In this document: positions 24,525 through 35,204 of the stretch, one piece after another
Layout of the letters: every line of letters begins with the position of its first letter
Position numbering within the stretch: the stretch's first letter is position 1
NCBI GenBank assembly: GCA_946411525.1
Contig: CAMKEI010000001.1
Coordinates: 1 to 64,000, forward strand
Origin: an uncultured Clostridia bacterium
GTDB taxonomy: Bacteria; Bacillota; Clostridia; Christensenellales; Aristaeellaceae
DNA length: 64,000 nt
Direction of reading: 5' to 3'
The notes under the pieces: generated by a model
Told to the model about the DNA's origin: nothing
Seen by the model: the letters and a program-made list of their open reading frames with translations, nothing else
The model's database searches: none
Made by a program: the position numbers and the translations under genes

Positions 24525-25889
24525 ATGGGCAGATATTTTGGAACAGACGGTTTCCGCGGCAAGGCCGGCGTGGTCCTGACAGCGGAACACGCTTTCAAGA
24601 CCGGCCGGTACATCGGGTGGTACTACAGTAGGAAGCACCTGGACGACAAAGCCCGCATCGTGATCGGTAAGGACACCCGCCGCTCATCCTATATGTATGA
24701 AAGCGCCCTGGCTGCCGGCATCACCTCTTCCGGCGCGGACGCCTATCTCCTGCACGTGACGACGACGCCATGCGTCAGCTACATTACGCGCACGGAGGAT
24801 TTCGACTGCGGCGTCATGATTTCCGCAAGCCACAACCCGTTCTACGACAACGGCATCAAGCTCCTGAACGGCAAGGGCGAGAAGATGGACGACGAGCTTC
24901 AGGACGCGGTCGAGGACTATATCGACGGCAAGACTGAAGAACTGCCTTTCGCCTCGGAAGACAAGATCGGGTGCACCGTGGACTTCTATACCGGACGGAA
25001 CCGGTATATTGGATACCTGACCAACCTGGCCACCCGGCCATTCGACGACCACAAGGTCGCCCTGGACTGCTCGAACGGCAGCAGCTGGATGATCGGCCCC
25101 GCCGTGTTCAACGCCCTAGGTGCGAAGACCTACGTCATCCATGACAAGCCCGACGGCCTGAACATCAACAAAGGATGCGGCAGTACGCACATCGAATCTC
25201 TGAAGGAATATGTGAAGGAAAACAAGCTGGACGTCGGTTTCGCCTTCGACGGCGACGCGGACCGCTGCCTGGCCGTCGACGAGAACGGCAACGAAGTGAA
25301 CGGTGACAAGATCATGTATATCTGCGCCAAGTACCTCAAGGGCAAGGGACAGCTGCCGAGCAACACGGTCGTCACGACGATCATGAGCAACTTCGGCCTG
25401 TACAAGGCGCTGGACGCGGCCGGCATCAACTACGAGAAGACCGCCGTGGGCGACCGGTACGTCTATGAGAACATGAAGGCATACAACCACCTGATCGGCG
25501 GCGAGCAGAGCGGACATATCATTTTCCGCAAGCACGCCCGCACCGGCGACGGACTGATCACGGCCATCATGCTAATGGAAGTCATGATTGACACCCAGCT
25601 GCCGCTGTCCGTGCTGGCCGAGGGATGCAGGATGTACCCGCAGGTCCTCAAGAACGTGGTGGTGGACGACAAGGACGGCACGCTGGCCGAGCAGAAGGTC
25701 ATGGACGCTGTCAACCACTGCACCGAGGAACTGGGAGAATCGGGCCGCGTACTGCTGCGCAAGAGCGGAACCGAACCGGTGCTCCGCGTGATGAGCGAAG
25801 CGAACAGCATCGAGGAATGCGAGAAGTACGTCGACTATATCATCAACGCCATGAAGGAAAGCGGACATCTGATCGAGGTGAAGAAATAA
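24525..25889 (+). CDS. glmM: Phosphoglucosamine mutase
   Basis: This 454-residue alpha-D-phosphohexomutase converts glucosamine 6-phosphate to glucosamine 1-phosphate for UDP-GlcNAc and peptidoglycan synthesis. It begins RYFGTDGFRGKAG. The active-site serine is S102 in ISASHNPFYDNGIK, the metal loop is DGDADRC, the sugar-binding loop is GGEQSGH, and RKSGTEPVLRVM is the phosphate-binding end. The frame opens earlier, but ATG 24525 has AAGGAGGG at 24512-24519. It is followed by a beta-helix transferase (TAATG overlap) and nagB, forming an amino-sugar cluster. Confidence 0.94.
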   Translation: MGRYFGTDGFRGKAGVVLTAEHAFKTGRYIGWYYSRKHLDDKARIVIGKDTRRSSYMYESALAAGITSSGADAYLLHVTTTPCVSYITRTEDFDCGVMISASHNPFYDNGIKLLNGKGEKMDDELQDAVEDYIDGKTEELPFASEDKIGCTVDFYTGRNRYIGYLTNLATRPFDDHKVALDCSNGSSWMIGPAVFNALGAKTYVIHDKPDGLNINKGCGSTHIESLKEYVKENKLDVGFAFDGDADRCLAVDENGNEVNGDKIMYICAKYLKGKGQLPSNTVVTTIMSNFGLYKALDAAGINYEKTAVGDRYVYENMKAYNHLIGGEQSGHIIFRKHARTGDGLITAIMLMEVMIDTQLPLSVLAEGCRMYPQVLKNVVVDDKDGTLAEQKVMDAVNHCTEELGESGRVLLRKSGTEPVLRVMSEANSIEECEKYVDYIINAMKESGHLIEVKK

Positions 25890-26548
25890 TGCTGAAGACA
25901 AAAGACCTTTACGACCTGTCCCATACCAAGGCGGCGCCGATCCTTGAGAATACAGAGTATCCTTGGGAAGTGCTGGACAAGATCAAGGATTTCATCATCG
26001 AGCTGGGAAAAACCCTTCCCAAGGACGAATACGACGAAGTCAGCGAGAACGTCTGGATCGCGAAGGACGCCAAGATCTATCCCAACAACTATATCGGCGC
26101 ACCGGCGATCATCGGGCACGAGACGGAAGTGCGCCCGGGGGCGTTTGTCCGCGGAAGCGCGCTGGTGGGCGACCACTGCGTGGTGGGCAACAGCACGGAG
26201 CTGAAGAACGTGATTCTCTTTGACAATGTGCAGGTTCCCCATTACAATTATGTGGGTGACAGCATCCTGGGCTACAAGAGCCACATGGGCGCCGGGTCCA
26301 TCACCTCAAACGTCAAGAGCGACAAGCTGCTGGTGACGGTGAAGTGCGGGGACGAGAAGATCGAGACCGGACGGAAGAAGATCGGCGCGATGCTGGGCGA
26401 CCGCGTGGAAGTCGGGTGCAACAGCGTGCTGAATCCCGGCACAGTGATCGGACGCGATTCCAACGTGTATCCGACCTCCTGCGTACGGGGAACGATCCCG
26501 GAAAAGAGCATCTGGAAGAACAACGGCAAGATCGTTACGAAAAAGTAA
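25889..26548 (+). CDS. Left-handed beta-helix (hexapeptide) protein, UDP-GlcNAc pyrophosphorylase-like
   Basis: This 219-residue protein has an N-terminal helical segment (about 50 residues, LYDLSHTKAAPIL...) and a hexapeptide-repeat beta-helix with the GlmU-like stretches PGAFVRGSALVGD, ELKNVILFDNVQVPHYNYVGDSILG, MGAGSITSNVK and VEVGCNSVLNPGTVIG. It resembles the acetyltransferase half of GlmU but has no nucleotidyltransferase domain, so the common pyrophosphorylase name is probably wrong for it. ATG 25889 overlaps the glmM stop (TAATG), indicating coupling. An acyl- or nucleotide-sugar-transfer role in the glmM pathway is inferred. Confidence 0.85.
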   Translation: MLKTKDLYDLSHTKAAPILENTEYPWEVLDKIKDFIIELGKTLPKDEYDEVSENVWIAKDAKIYPNNYIGAPAIIGHETEVRPGAFVRGSALVGDHCVVGNSTELKNVILFDNVQVPHYNYVGDSILGYKSHMGAGSITSNVKSDKLLVTVKCGDEKIETGRKKIGAMLGDRVEVGCNSVLNPGTVIGRDSNVYPTSCVRGTIPEKSIWKNNGKIVTKK

Positions 26549-26578
26549 AATAAAAATCATTTCAAGGGGGAAATGACA

Positions 26579-27310
26579 ATGAAGGTTATCATCGCGAAGG
26601 ATTACGAAGACGGAGCCCGCAAAGCCGCGGACATCATCGAGAAGATCGTCCGGGAGAATCCGGAATGCACCCTGGGCCTGGCCACCGGTTCCAGTCCCAT
26701 CGGCATGTATAAGGAACTGGCCCGCCGGTGCAGGGAGGAAGGGCTTGACTTCAGCAAGATCCACAGCGTGAACCTGGACGAATACGTAGGCCTCGAAGGG
26801 ACCCACGACCAGAGCTACCGCTACTTTATGAACGACAACCTGTTCGACCATATCAACATCGACAAGAAGAACACGTACGTCGCCAAGGGAACGGGAGACG
26901 TGGCCGCGAACCTGAAGGAGTTCAACGATATCCTGGACAGGACGGACATCGAGATCCAGGTTCTGGGCGTCGGACCGGACGGCCATCTGGGATTCAACGA
27001 GCCCGGAGAAACGCTGTATGACGGCGCGCATGAGGAAGTCCTGGACGATTCCACCATCGAGGCGAACAAGCGCTTCTTCGCCAGCAAGGAAGATGTGCCG
27101 ACCCGCGCCGTGACGATGGGCATGGGCAACATCATGCGGGCGAAGCGGCTGATCATGATCATCAGCGGCAACAAGCAGGAAGCGGCTACCAAGCTGCTGA
27201 TCGAGGACCGGATTGACCCGAAGTGCCCCTGCACGTTCATGCGGCTGCACCGGGATGCCACCGTCGTGATCGAGCAGAAGCTGGCGGACGAGATCGGCTA
27301 CAAGGGATAA
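26579..27310 (+). CDS. nagB: Glucosamine-6-phosphate deaminase
   Basis: This 243-residue enzyme interconverts glucosamine 6-phosphate and fructose 6-phosphate plus ammonia. Seen are GLATGSSPIGMYKEL (phosphate site), VNLDEYVGL with the catalytic Asp, VLGVGPDGHLGFNEPGE with the proton-transfer Asp and His, and TMGMGNIMRAKRLIMI. Two ATGs are in frame. The second (26579) has AAGGGGG with an 8-base spacing and gives the usual MKVIIAKDYE; the first (26573) would leave only 2 bases. A strong terminator follows. With glmM upstream it controls flux between glycolysis and wall precursors. Confidence 0.95.
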   Translation: MKVIIAKDYEDGARKAADIIEKIVRENPECTLGLATGSSPIGMYKELARRCREEGLDFSKIHSVNLDEYVGLEGTHDQSYRYFMNDNLFDHINIDKKNTYVAKGTGDVAANLKEFNDILDRTDIEIQVLGVGPDGHLGFNEPGETLYDGAHEEVLDDSTIEANKRFFASKEDVPTRAVTMGMGNIMRAKRLIMIISGNKQEAATKLLIEDRIDPKCPCTFMRLHRDATVVIEQKLADEIGYKG

Positions 27311-27328
27311 CAGAAAGGTTTATATCAG

Positions 27329-27358
27329 GGACAGTTGCTCCGGCGGCTGTCCTTTTTT
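27329..27358 (+). terminator. Intrinsic terminator after nagB
   Basis: GGACAGTTGC (27329-27338) pairs with GCGGCTGTCC (27343-27352), including two G-U pairs, around a four-base loop. Six T residues follow. Confidence 0.88.
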
Positions 27359-27371
27359 CAGGAGGATGAAC

Positions 27372-28190
27372 ATGTTCCGGACGAATCGGGTATTCCCCGG
27401 CATCACGCATATCACCGACGCGATGGGCGTCAGTTTCACGCTGATCGAAGGCGCGGAGAAAGCGGTGCTGTTCGACACAGGGTACGGGATGAAGGACGCC
27501 GGCGCCTTTATCCGGACGCTGACCGGCAAACCGGTCACGGTGCTGCTGTCCCACGGGCATCACGATCACGTGCTCGGCGCCCGTTGGTTTGAGAAAACGT
27601 ATCTGTGCCGGGAGGACATGGAGGAGTTCAGGGAACGGACGGGAAAGGTTCAGCGGGAAAAGGTGGCCGCGCAGGCGAGGGAGCAGGGCGTGGCCGTCCC
27701 GGACGACTTTATGGACGCGCGGATCCCCGTGCCGGATGCGATCAGGTTTACCGGGGAAACAGCCGGTTTTGAGTCACTGGACGAAGATCTCGGCGGCCTG
27801 GAGATCCGCGTGGTCCGCGTCCCGGGACATACACCGGGAAGCATTGTGATTTATGTACCGTCCCGCGGGCTGCTCCTGACCGGCGACGACTGGAATCCGT
27901 GCACCTGGATATGGTTCCCGAGCTCCCTGGGCGCGAAGGAATGGCGGGACAACATGCTGACCCTAATCCGCGGGCTGGAAACCGGTTCCAGCACGGAAAT
28001 CCGGCGGATTCTCTGCTCCCATCAGCCGGCGCCCCGGGAAGGGGAAGAACTGAAACGATTCCTCGCGTGGATGACGGATGAGCGGATGGAGAACGCCCCG
28101 GCGTTCGAAACGGGGACGGCCATCAACACGCACGCGGTCCGGAAGGAACCGGAGGACTGGGTGCTGCTGTTCGACCGGGACAAAATCTGA
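27372..28190 (+). CDS. Metallo-beta-lactamase-fold hydrolase
   Basis: This 272-residue protein has the metal-binding motif SHGHHDHVLGA, then PGHTPGSIVIY, TGDDWNP and a late CSHQPAP histidine, the full ligand set of the fold. The family includes lactonases, glyoxalase II-like enzymes and other hydrolases; the substrate is not predictable from the motifs. GGAGG at 27361-27365 abuts the ATG at 27366, so ATG 27372 (6-base spacing) is the better start. It follows the nagB terminator with no clear promoter, so readthrough is possible. It is convergent with glutamine synthetase. Confidence 0.85.
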   Translation: MFRTNRVFPGITHITDAMGVSFTLIEGAEKAVLFDTGYGMKDAGAFIRTLTGKPVTVLLSHGHHDHVLGARWFEKTYLCREDMEEFRERTGKVQREKVAAQAREQGVAVPDDFMDARIPVPDAIRFTGETAGFESLDEDLGGLEIRVVRVPGHTPGSIVIYVPSRGLLLTGDDWNPCTWIWFPSSLGAKEWRDNMLTLIRGLETGSSTEIRRILCSHQPAPREGEELKRFLAWMTDERMENAPAFETGTAINTHAVRKEPEDWVLLFDRDKI

Positions 28191-28211
28191 TCCGGCCGGA
28201 GAATCCATATA

Positions 28212-28253
28212 TAGAAAAAAACGGCGGCTGCGGGAGATGATCCGCAGCCGCCG
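28212..28253 (-). terminator. Terminator of glutamine synthetase III (possibly bidirectional)
   Basis: CGGCGGCTGCGG (28222-28233) pairs with CCGCAGCCGCCG (28242-28253), a 12-bp perfect stem. On the minus strand a seven-T run follows; on the + strand only CTTT follows, so it mainly ends the minus-strand gene. Confidence 0.88.
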
Positions 28254-28267
28254 CTTTGATGGATAAA

Positions 28268-30352
<2,085 letters not shown>

Positions 30353-30386
30353 CAGAATCCCACCTTTCAGTAAATCGGAATAATTC

Positions 30387-30415
30387 AGTTTAGAAGAGAA
30401 AACGCCGGGTGTCAA
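30387..30415 (-). promoter_or_regulatory. Promoter of glutamine synthetase III
   Basis: On the minus strand TTGACA (30415-30410) and TAAACT (30392-30387) are 17 bases apart, about 35 bases before the start codon. Confidence 0.75.
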
Positions 30416-30539
30416 GGATTCCGCCCTTACCCGCGGAAAAAAACAGCGCAGGCACAGGCGCTTTTCCGTCCGCCGTTCCTGCGGGCGGGTCCGGCAGCTC
30501 GGTGCCGGGGGCAAAAATGTAACATTATCTACATATTTT

Positions 30540-30585
30540 TTCGACCGGATTTATGGTATTATATATTCGCACGCTAAAGTGTGAA
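30540..30585 (+). promoter_or_regulatory. Probable yerC promoter with adjacent dyad
   Basis: TTCGAC (30540-30545) and TATATT (30562-30567) form a weaker promoter with a 16-base spacer. TTCGCAC (30566-30572) and GTGTGAA (30579-30585) form an inverted repeat with one mismatch, starting at the -10 element. Autoregulation by the TrpR-like YerC is possible but untested. Confidence 0.45.
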
Positions 30586-30605
30586 ATTGAACGGGAAGTG
30601 ACGTT

Positions 30606-30902
30606 ATGTTTGAGCCGAAGATCAGGAATTCACAGACAGATCTGCTGATGAAAGCAATCCTCACGCTCAGGAACGAAGAAGACGCCTACCGCTTTTTCGA
30701 GGATCTCTGCACGATCCCCGAAATCAAAAGCATCAGCCAGCGCCTGGAGGTCGCTTATCTGCTTGACAGAAAAGAGACGTACCAGAAGATCGCCGACGAG
30801 ACGGGCGCTTCCAGCGCCACCATCTCCCGTGTAAACCGTTCGCTGACCTACGGGGCGGACGGATACCGCCGGGTACTTGACGCGATGGGGGAAAACGGCT
30901 GA
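30606..30902 (+). CDS. yerC: YerC/YecD family TrpR-like transcriptional regulator
   Basis: This 98-residue all-helical protein has a TrpR-type helix-turn-helix: ISQRLEVAYLLDRKETYQKIADETGASSATISRVNRSL. The family is widespread in Bacillota; its regulon is not established. Divergence from glutamine synthetase and position ahead of pcrA-ligA match the B. subtilis yerC-pcrB-pcrA-ligA neighbourhood, without pcrB here. The stop lies 2 bases before pcrA. Confidence 0.9.
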   Translation: MFEPKIRNSQTDLLMKAILTLRNEEDAYRFFEDLCTIPEIKSISQRLEVAYLLDRKETYQKIADETGASSATISRVNRSLTYGADGYRRVLDAMGENG

Positions 30903-30904
30903 GC

Positions 30905-33229
30905 ATGGATCTGAACGCATTAAACCCCGAGCAGCGGCGCGCCGCGGAGACGCTGGAAGGGCCGGTGCTGATCCTGGCCGGCGCCGGGAGCGGCAAGACC
31001 CGCGCGCTGACATACAGGGTCGCGAACCTGATCGACCACGGCGTACCGGCGTGGTCCATTCTCGCGCTCACCTTTACCAACAAGGCGGCCAAGGAGATGA
31101 AGTCCCGCGTCGAGAGCCTGATCGGCGCGGAGAAAGCGGAGGAAGCGTGGATCAGCACGTTCCACTCGACCTGCGCGCGGATTCTCCGCCGGGATATCGA
31201 GAAGATCGGATACAGCCGGTCCTTTACGATTTTTGACGACGACGACCAGCAGCGGGTGCTGAAGGAAATCCTGAAACAGCTCAATATCGACGACCGCTTC
31301 CTGCCTGTGCGCGAGATCCGGGCGAAGATCAGCGACGCCAAGAACAGGATGCTCACCCCGGACGAGTGGTTTGAGAAGTCATGGAGGGACAGGCGGAACT
31401 CCATGATCCACGACGTCATGACCGAGTATGAGAAGCGGATGAAGGAGCTCAACGCCCTGGATTTTGACGATCTGCTGCTCAAGACGCTGATCCTGCTGGC
31501 GGACCATCCGCCCGTCCTGGAGGTTTACCGACGCCGTTTCCAGTACGTGCTGGTGGACGAGTATCAGGATACCAACCGGACACAGTATGAACTGCTGAGG
31601 CTGCTGACGGCCCAGAGCCGGAACCTCTGCGTCGTCGGGGACGACGACCAGAGCATCTACGGATGGCGCGGCGCTGATATCCGCAACATCCTGGAATTCG
31701 AGAACGACTATCCCGACGCGACGGTCATCAAGCTGGAACAGAACTACCGTTCCACCGGCAATATCCTGGACGCGGCGAACCAGGTGATCGCGCACAACGA
31801 GGGACGGAAGGACAAGACGCTGTGGACGGAGCACGGCGCGGGGGAGAAAATCACTGTTTACTGCGCGCAGGACGAGCGAGAGGAAGCCGCCTGGATCGTC
31901 CGGCAGATGCAGGACCTGAAAAAGGCGGGAGAGGCACTGGGCGGGATGGCGCTGCTGTACCGCACGAACGCGCAGAGCCGTATTCCCGAAGAAGTCCTGA
32001 TGCAGGCGGGCATCCCGTACCGGGTATTCGGCGGCCAGAAATTCTACGAGCGCAAGGAAATCAAGGACATCCTGGCTTACCTGCGCGTGATCGCCAACCC
32101 GGCTGACGATATCTCGCTGACGCGGATTATCAACGTCCCGAAGCGTTCCATCGGCGACGCCACGGTCCAGACGCTGACGGATCACGCGCGCCGCCAGGGG
32201 ATCCCGCTCTACGCGGCGCTGGCCGTGCCTCCGGAGGACCTGGGCAGCCGCGCGAGGAACAGCGTGACGGAGTTTTTCCGGATGATGACGATGCTGTGCG
32301 CCATGAAGGAAAGCATGGCGCTGGAGGCGTTTGTCGACGAACTGATCCGGATGACCGGGCTGGAGGAGCAGTACCGGAAGGAAGACACGGAAGAGTCCGT
32401 AAGCCGGCTGGAGAACATCCAGGAATTCCGGGGAGCGGTCCATGAATTCGCCCAGATGGACGAGGAACAGACGCTGGAAAGCTACCTGGAGAACGTGGCG
32501 CTGGTGACCGACCTGGACCGGGCGGAAGACCGGAGCGGCTATGTGACGCTGATGACGCTCCATTCCGCCAAGGGCCTGGAATTCGACAATGTTTTTATCC
32601 CCGGCATGGAAGAGGGAATCTTTCCCTCAGCCAGGAGCATGGAGGAAGACAACCGGCTGGAAGAGGAAAGACGCCTGATGTACGTCGGGATTACGCGGGC
32701 GAGGAAACGCCTGTACCTGACCAGAGCGTCGGAGCGGATGCTGTACAACCAGTACGGCCATAATCCACCGAGCCGCTTCCTGGAAGAGGTCCCGGCCAGA
32801 CTGGTCAGGGAAGAGTATTCCCGCAGCGCGCGGCCCGGATACGGGTACGGGCGGCAGGCGGACTGGGAATCCCGGTATGACGGCGATTACCGGTTTCAGG
32901 ACGAGCAGGAACCGGGTACGCGCGTCAGGACGTCCGTGGCCGAGCTGGGCAAACCCAGGCTGAAGATCAAGGGACACGACCTGGGAAGCATTCCCGGCGT
33001 ATCCAGGGGATTTGTGGCCAGCGGCGCGAATTTACTCGCGGATTCTGCCATGCAGAAGCTGTTCGCCCCGGGAGACAAGGTCAGGCATCCGAAGTTCGGC
33101 CGGGGAGAAGTGACGGAAGTGTCCGGCACGGGCAAGGACGCCCGGATCAGGATCCGGTTTGACACGGCCGGCGAAAAGGAACTGGCGCTGATTATGGCGC
33201 CGATCGTCAAAGTGGAGGAAGCAGAATGA
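30905..33229 (+). CDS. pcrA: ATP-dependent DNA helicase PcrA (UvrD/Rep family)
   Basis: This 774-residue superfamily 1A 3'-5' helicase acts in nucleotide excision repair, removal of RecA filaments and rolling-circle replication. The motifs are in order: LNPEQRRAAETLEGPVLILAGAGSGKTRA (Q motif, Walker A), LTFTNKAAKEM, VDEYQDTN, VVGDDDQSIYGWRGAD, LEQNYRST, LMTLHSAKGLEF and VGITRARK. The C-terminus carries the Tudor-like RNA-polymerase-interaction segment (DKVRHPKFGRGEV). It overlaps ligA by ATGA, the conserved pcrA-ligA pair. Confidence 0.96.
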   Translation: MDLNALNPEQRRAAETLEGPVLILAGAGSGKTRALTYRVANLIDHGVPAWSILALTFTNKAAKEMKSRVESLIGAEKAEEAWISTFHSTCARILRRDIEKIGYSRSFTIFDDDDQQRVLKEILKQLNIDDRFLPVREIRAKISDAKNRMLTPDEWFEKSWRDRRNSMIHDVMTEYEKRMKELNALDFDDLLLKTLILLADHPPVLEVYRRRFQYVLVDEYQDTNRTQYELLRLLTAQSRNLCVVGDDDQSIYGWRGADIRNILEFENDYPDATVIKLEQNYRSTGNILDAANQVIAHNEGRKDKTLWTEHGAGEKITVYCAQDEREEAAWIVRQMQDLKKAGEALGGMALLYRTNAQSRIPEEVLMQAGIPYRVFGGQKFYERKEIKDILAYLRVIANPADDISLTRIINVPKRSIGDATVQTLTDHARRQGIPLYAALAVPPEDLGSRARNSVTEFFRMMTMLCAMKESMALEAFVDELIRMTGLEEQYRKEDTEESVSRLENIQEFRGAVHEFAQMDEEQTLESYLENVALVTDLDRAEDRSGYVTLMTLHSAKGLEFDNVFIPGMEEGIFPSARSMEEDNRLEEERRLMYVGITRARKRLYLTRASERMLYNQYGHNPPSRFLEEVPARLVREEYSRSARPGYGYGRQADWESRYDGDYRFQDEQEPGTRVRTSVAELGKPRLKIKGHDLGSIPGVSRGFVASGANLLADSAMQKLFAPGDKVRHPKFGRGEVTEVSGTGKDARIRIRFDTAGEKELALIMAPIVKVEEAE

Positions 33230-35190
33230 GCAGCGTACCGGAAAGGATGAAGGAGCTGGTCGCAACCCTGAACGACGCGTCCCACGCCTATTACGTCATG
33301 GACGATCCGGTCATCTCCGACATGCAGTACGATAAGCTCTATGACGAGCTCAGGGCACTTGAAGCCGAAACCGGAACCGTTCTGCCCGATTCCCCCACGA
33401 TCCGCGTCGGGGACAGGCCCCTGGAGAGCTTCGCGCAGCACAGGCACATCAGCCCCCTGTGGTCCATGGACAAGGTGCAGAGCATGGAGGAGCTGGACGC
33501 CTGGGTACTGCGGACGGAAAAGCTGGCGGAAATGGAGAACCTGCAGTATTACCTGGAATACAAGTTTGACGGACTGACGCTGAACCTGACCTATGACGGA
33601 GGAAACCTGGTCCAGGCCGCGACCCGGGGAGACGGGCTCGTCGGCGAGGCGGTCCTGCCCCAGGCGAGAACGATCCACACCCTGCCGAAGACGATCCCGT
33701 ACAAGGGCCTGATCGAAGTGCAGGGCGAGTGCATCATGCGTCTGAGTACGCTCAGGAAATACAACCAGACGGCGAAAGAGCCGCTGAAGAACGCGCGGAA
33801 CGCGGCGGCGGGCGCGCTGAGGAACCTGGATCCCGCGGTGACGGCCTCCCGCCACCTGGACGCGTTTTTCTACCAGGTGGGGACGATTGAAAACCCGCCC
33901 TACGACAGCCAGCCCGGCATGCTGGATTTCCTGCGGGAGAACGGATTCCAGGTGAGCCCGTATCTCGGCAGCAGCAGAGGCCGGGAAGACCTGGAGGCGT
34001 GCATCCGCGATATCGAAAACCGGCGGGGAGACCTGGACTGGCTGATTGACGGCGTCGTGATCAAGGTCGGCGACTATGATCTGAGGGAACGCATGGGCTA
34101 TACCGAAAAGTTCCCGAGATGGGCGGTCGCCTATAAATTCAAGGCAGAGGAAGCGGTGACAAAGCTGCTGGACGTGACCTGGGAGCTGGGCCGCACCGGC
34201 AAACTGACGCCTCTGGCCCATGTGGAGCCGGTCGATTTTTACGGCGTGACCGTCCGAAAGGCCACGCTGAACAACCTGAGCGACATCCAGCGCAAGGACG
34301 TGGCCATCGGGTGCAGCGTCTGGATCCGGCGGAGCAACGACGTGATTCCCGAGATCATGGGCCGCGCCGGCAAACCGGAGCCGGATGAGAAACCGATCGA
34401 AAAACCTGAGGTGTGCCCCGCCTGCGGCAGCAGGCTGACCGAACGGGGCGCCCACCTGTTCTGCATGAACCGCGAGACCTGCAGGCCCCAGGCGGTCGCG
34501 AGGCTGGCGCATTTCGCCGGGCGGGAAGCCATGGATATCGACGGCTTCAGCGAAAAGACCGCCGGGCAGCTGTACGACCAGATGGGCGTCAGGCAGCCGG
34601 CGGACCTGTACACGCTCACGCCGATGGATTTCCTGATGCTGGAGGGCTTCAAGGAAAAGAAAGCCGGGAACCTGGCGGAGGCGCTGGAGAAAAGCAAGCA
34701 CTGCGAGCTGGACTCGTTCCTGTTCGCGCTGGGCATCCCGAACGTGGGGAGAAAAACCGCCCGGGACCTCGCCCGGCACTTCGGCACGCTGGAAAAGCTC
34801 AGGCAGGCGGACGAGGCGGCACTGACTGCCATCCCGGACATCGGGGAGGTTGTGGCCGGAAGCATTACGGAATACTTCAGCTTCCCCGAGAACAACCAGA
34901 TGATTGAAAAGCTGTTTGCCGCGGGCGTTCATCCCGCGGAAGCGGCGGCAGCGGAAAGCGGCGTTTTCTCCGGGATGAGCATCGTTGTCACGGGAACGCT
35001 GCCGACACTGAGCCGGAAGCAGGCGGAGGACCTGATCCGAAGCAAGGGAGGAACCGCCGCCGGCTCGGTGAGCAAAAAGACCGCGTTCGTCGTGGTCGGG
35101 GAGGACGCGGGCAGCAAGCTGACCAAAGCGCAGAGCCTCGGCATCGAGACAGTCGACGAGGCGGAATTCCTCAGAAGATCAGAAGGATAA
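33226..35190 (+). CDS. ligA: NAD-dependent DNA ligase LigA (divergent subtype)
   Basis: This 654-residue enzyme seals nicks using NAD+. The Ia domain (HAYYVMDDPVISDMQYDKLYDEL) is followed by the adenylation domain with nucleophile K113 in EYKFDGL, RGDG, NARNAAAGALRNLDP and DGVVIKV. An OB fold, the zinc finger CPAC...CMNRETC, helix-hairpin-helix repeats and a C-terminal BRCT domain (about 580-654) follow. The motif following RGDG reads LVGEAVLPQARTI where classic LigA has TVGEDVTENLRTI, so it belongs to a divergent branch. Its position after pcrA supports it as the replicative ligase. Confidence 0.93.
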   Translation: MSSVPERMKELVATLNDASHAYYVMDDPVISDMQYDKLYDELRALEAETGTVLPDSPTIRVGDRPLESFAQHRHISPLWSMDKVQSMEELDAWVLRTEKLAEMENLQYYLEYKFDGLTLNLTYDGGNLVQAATRGDGLVGEAVLPQARTIHTLPKTIPYKGLIEVQGECIMRLSTLRKYNQTAKEPLKNARNAAAGALRNLDPAVTASRHLDAFFYQVGTIENPPYDSQPGMLDFLRENGFQVSPYLGSSRGREDLEACIRDIENRRGDLDWLIDGVVIKVGDYDLRERMGYTEKFPRWAVAYKFKAEEAVTKLLDVTWELGRTGKLTPLAHVEPVDFYGVTVRKATLNNLSDIQRKDVAIGCSVWIRRSNDVIPEIMGRAGKPEPDEKPIEKPEVCPACGSRLTERGAHLFCMNRETCRPQAVARLAHFAGREAMDIDGFSEKTAGQLYDQMGVRQPADLYTLTPMDFLMLEGFKEKKAGNLAEALEKSKHCELDSFLFALGIPNVGRKTARDLARHFGTLEKLRQADEAALTAIPDIGEVVAGSITEYFSFPENNQMIEKLFAAGVHPAEAAAAESGVFSGMSIVVTGTLPTLSRKQAEDLIRSKGGTAAGSVSKKTAFVVVGEDAGSKLTKAQSLGIETVDEAEFLRRSEG

Positions 35191-35204
35191 GGAGCGAATA
35201 CAGG

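Noticed and set aside
32896..34932. Long minus-strand frame opposite pcrA/ligA
   Set aside because: Antisense shadow; ligA and pcrA motifs on the + strand are unambiguous.
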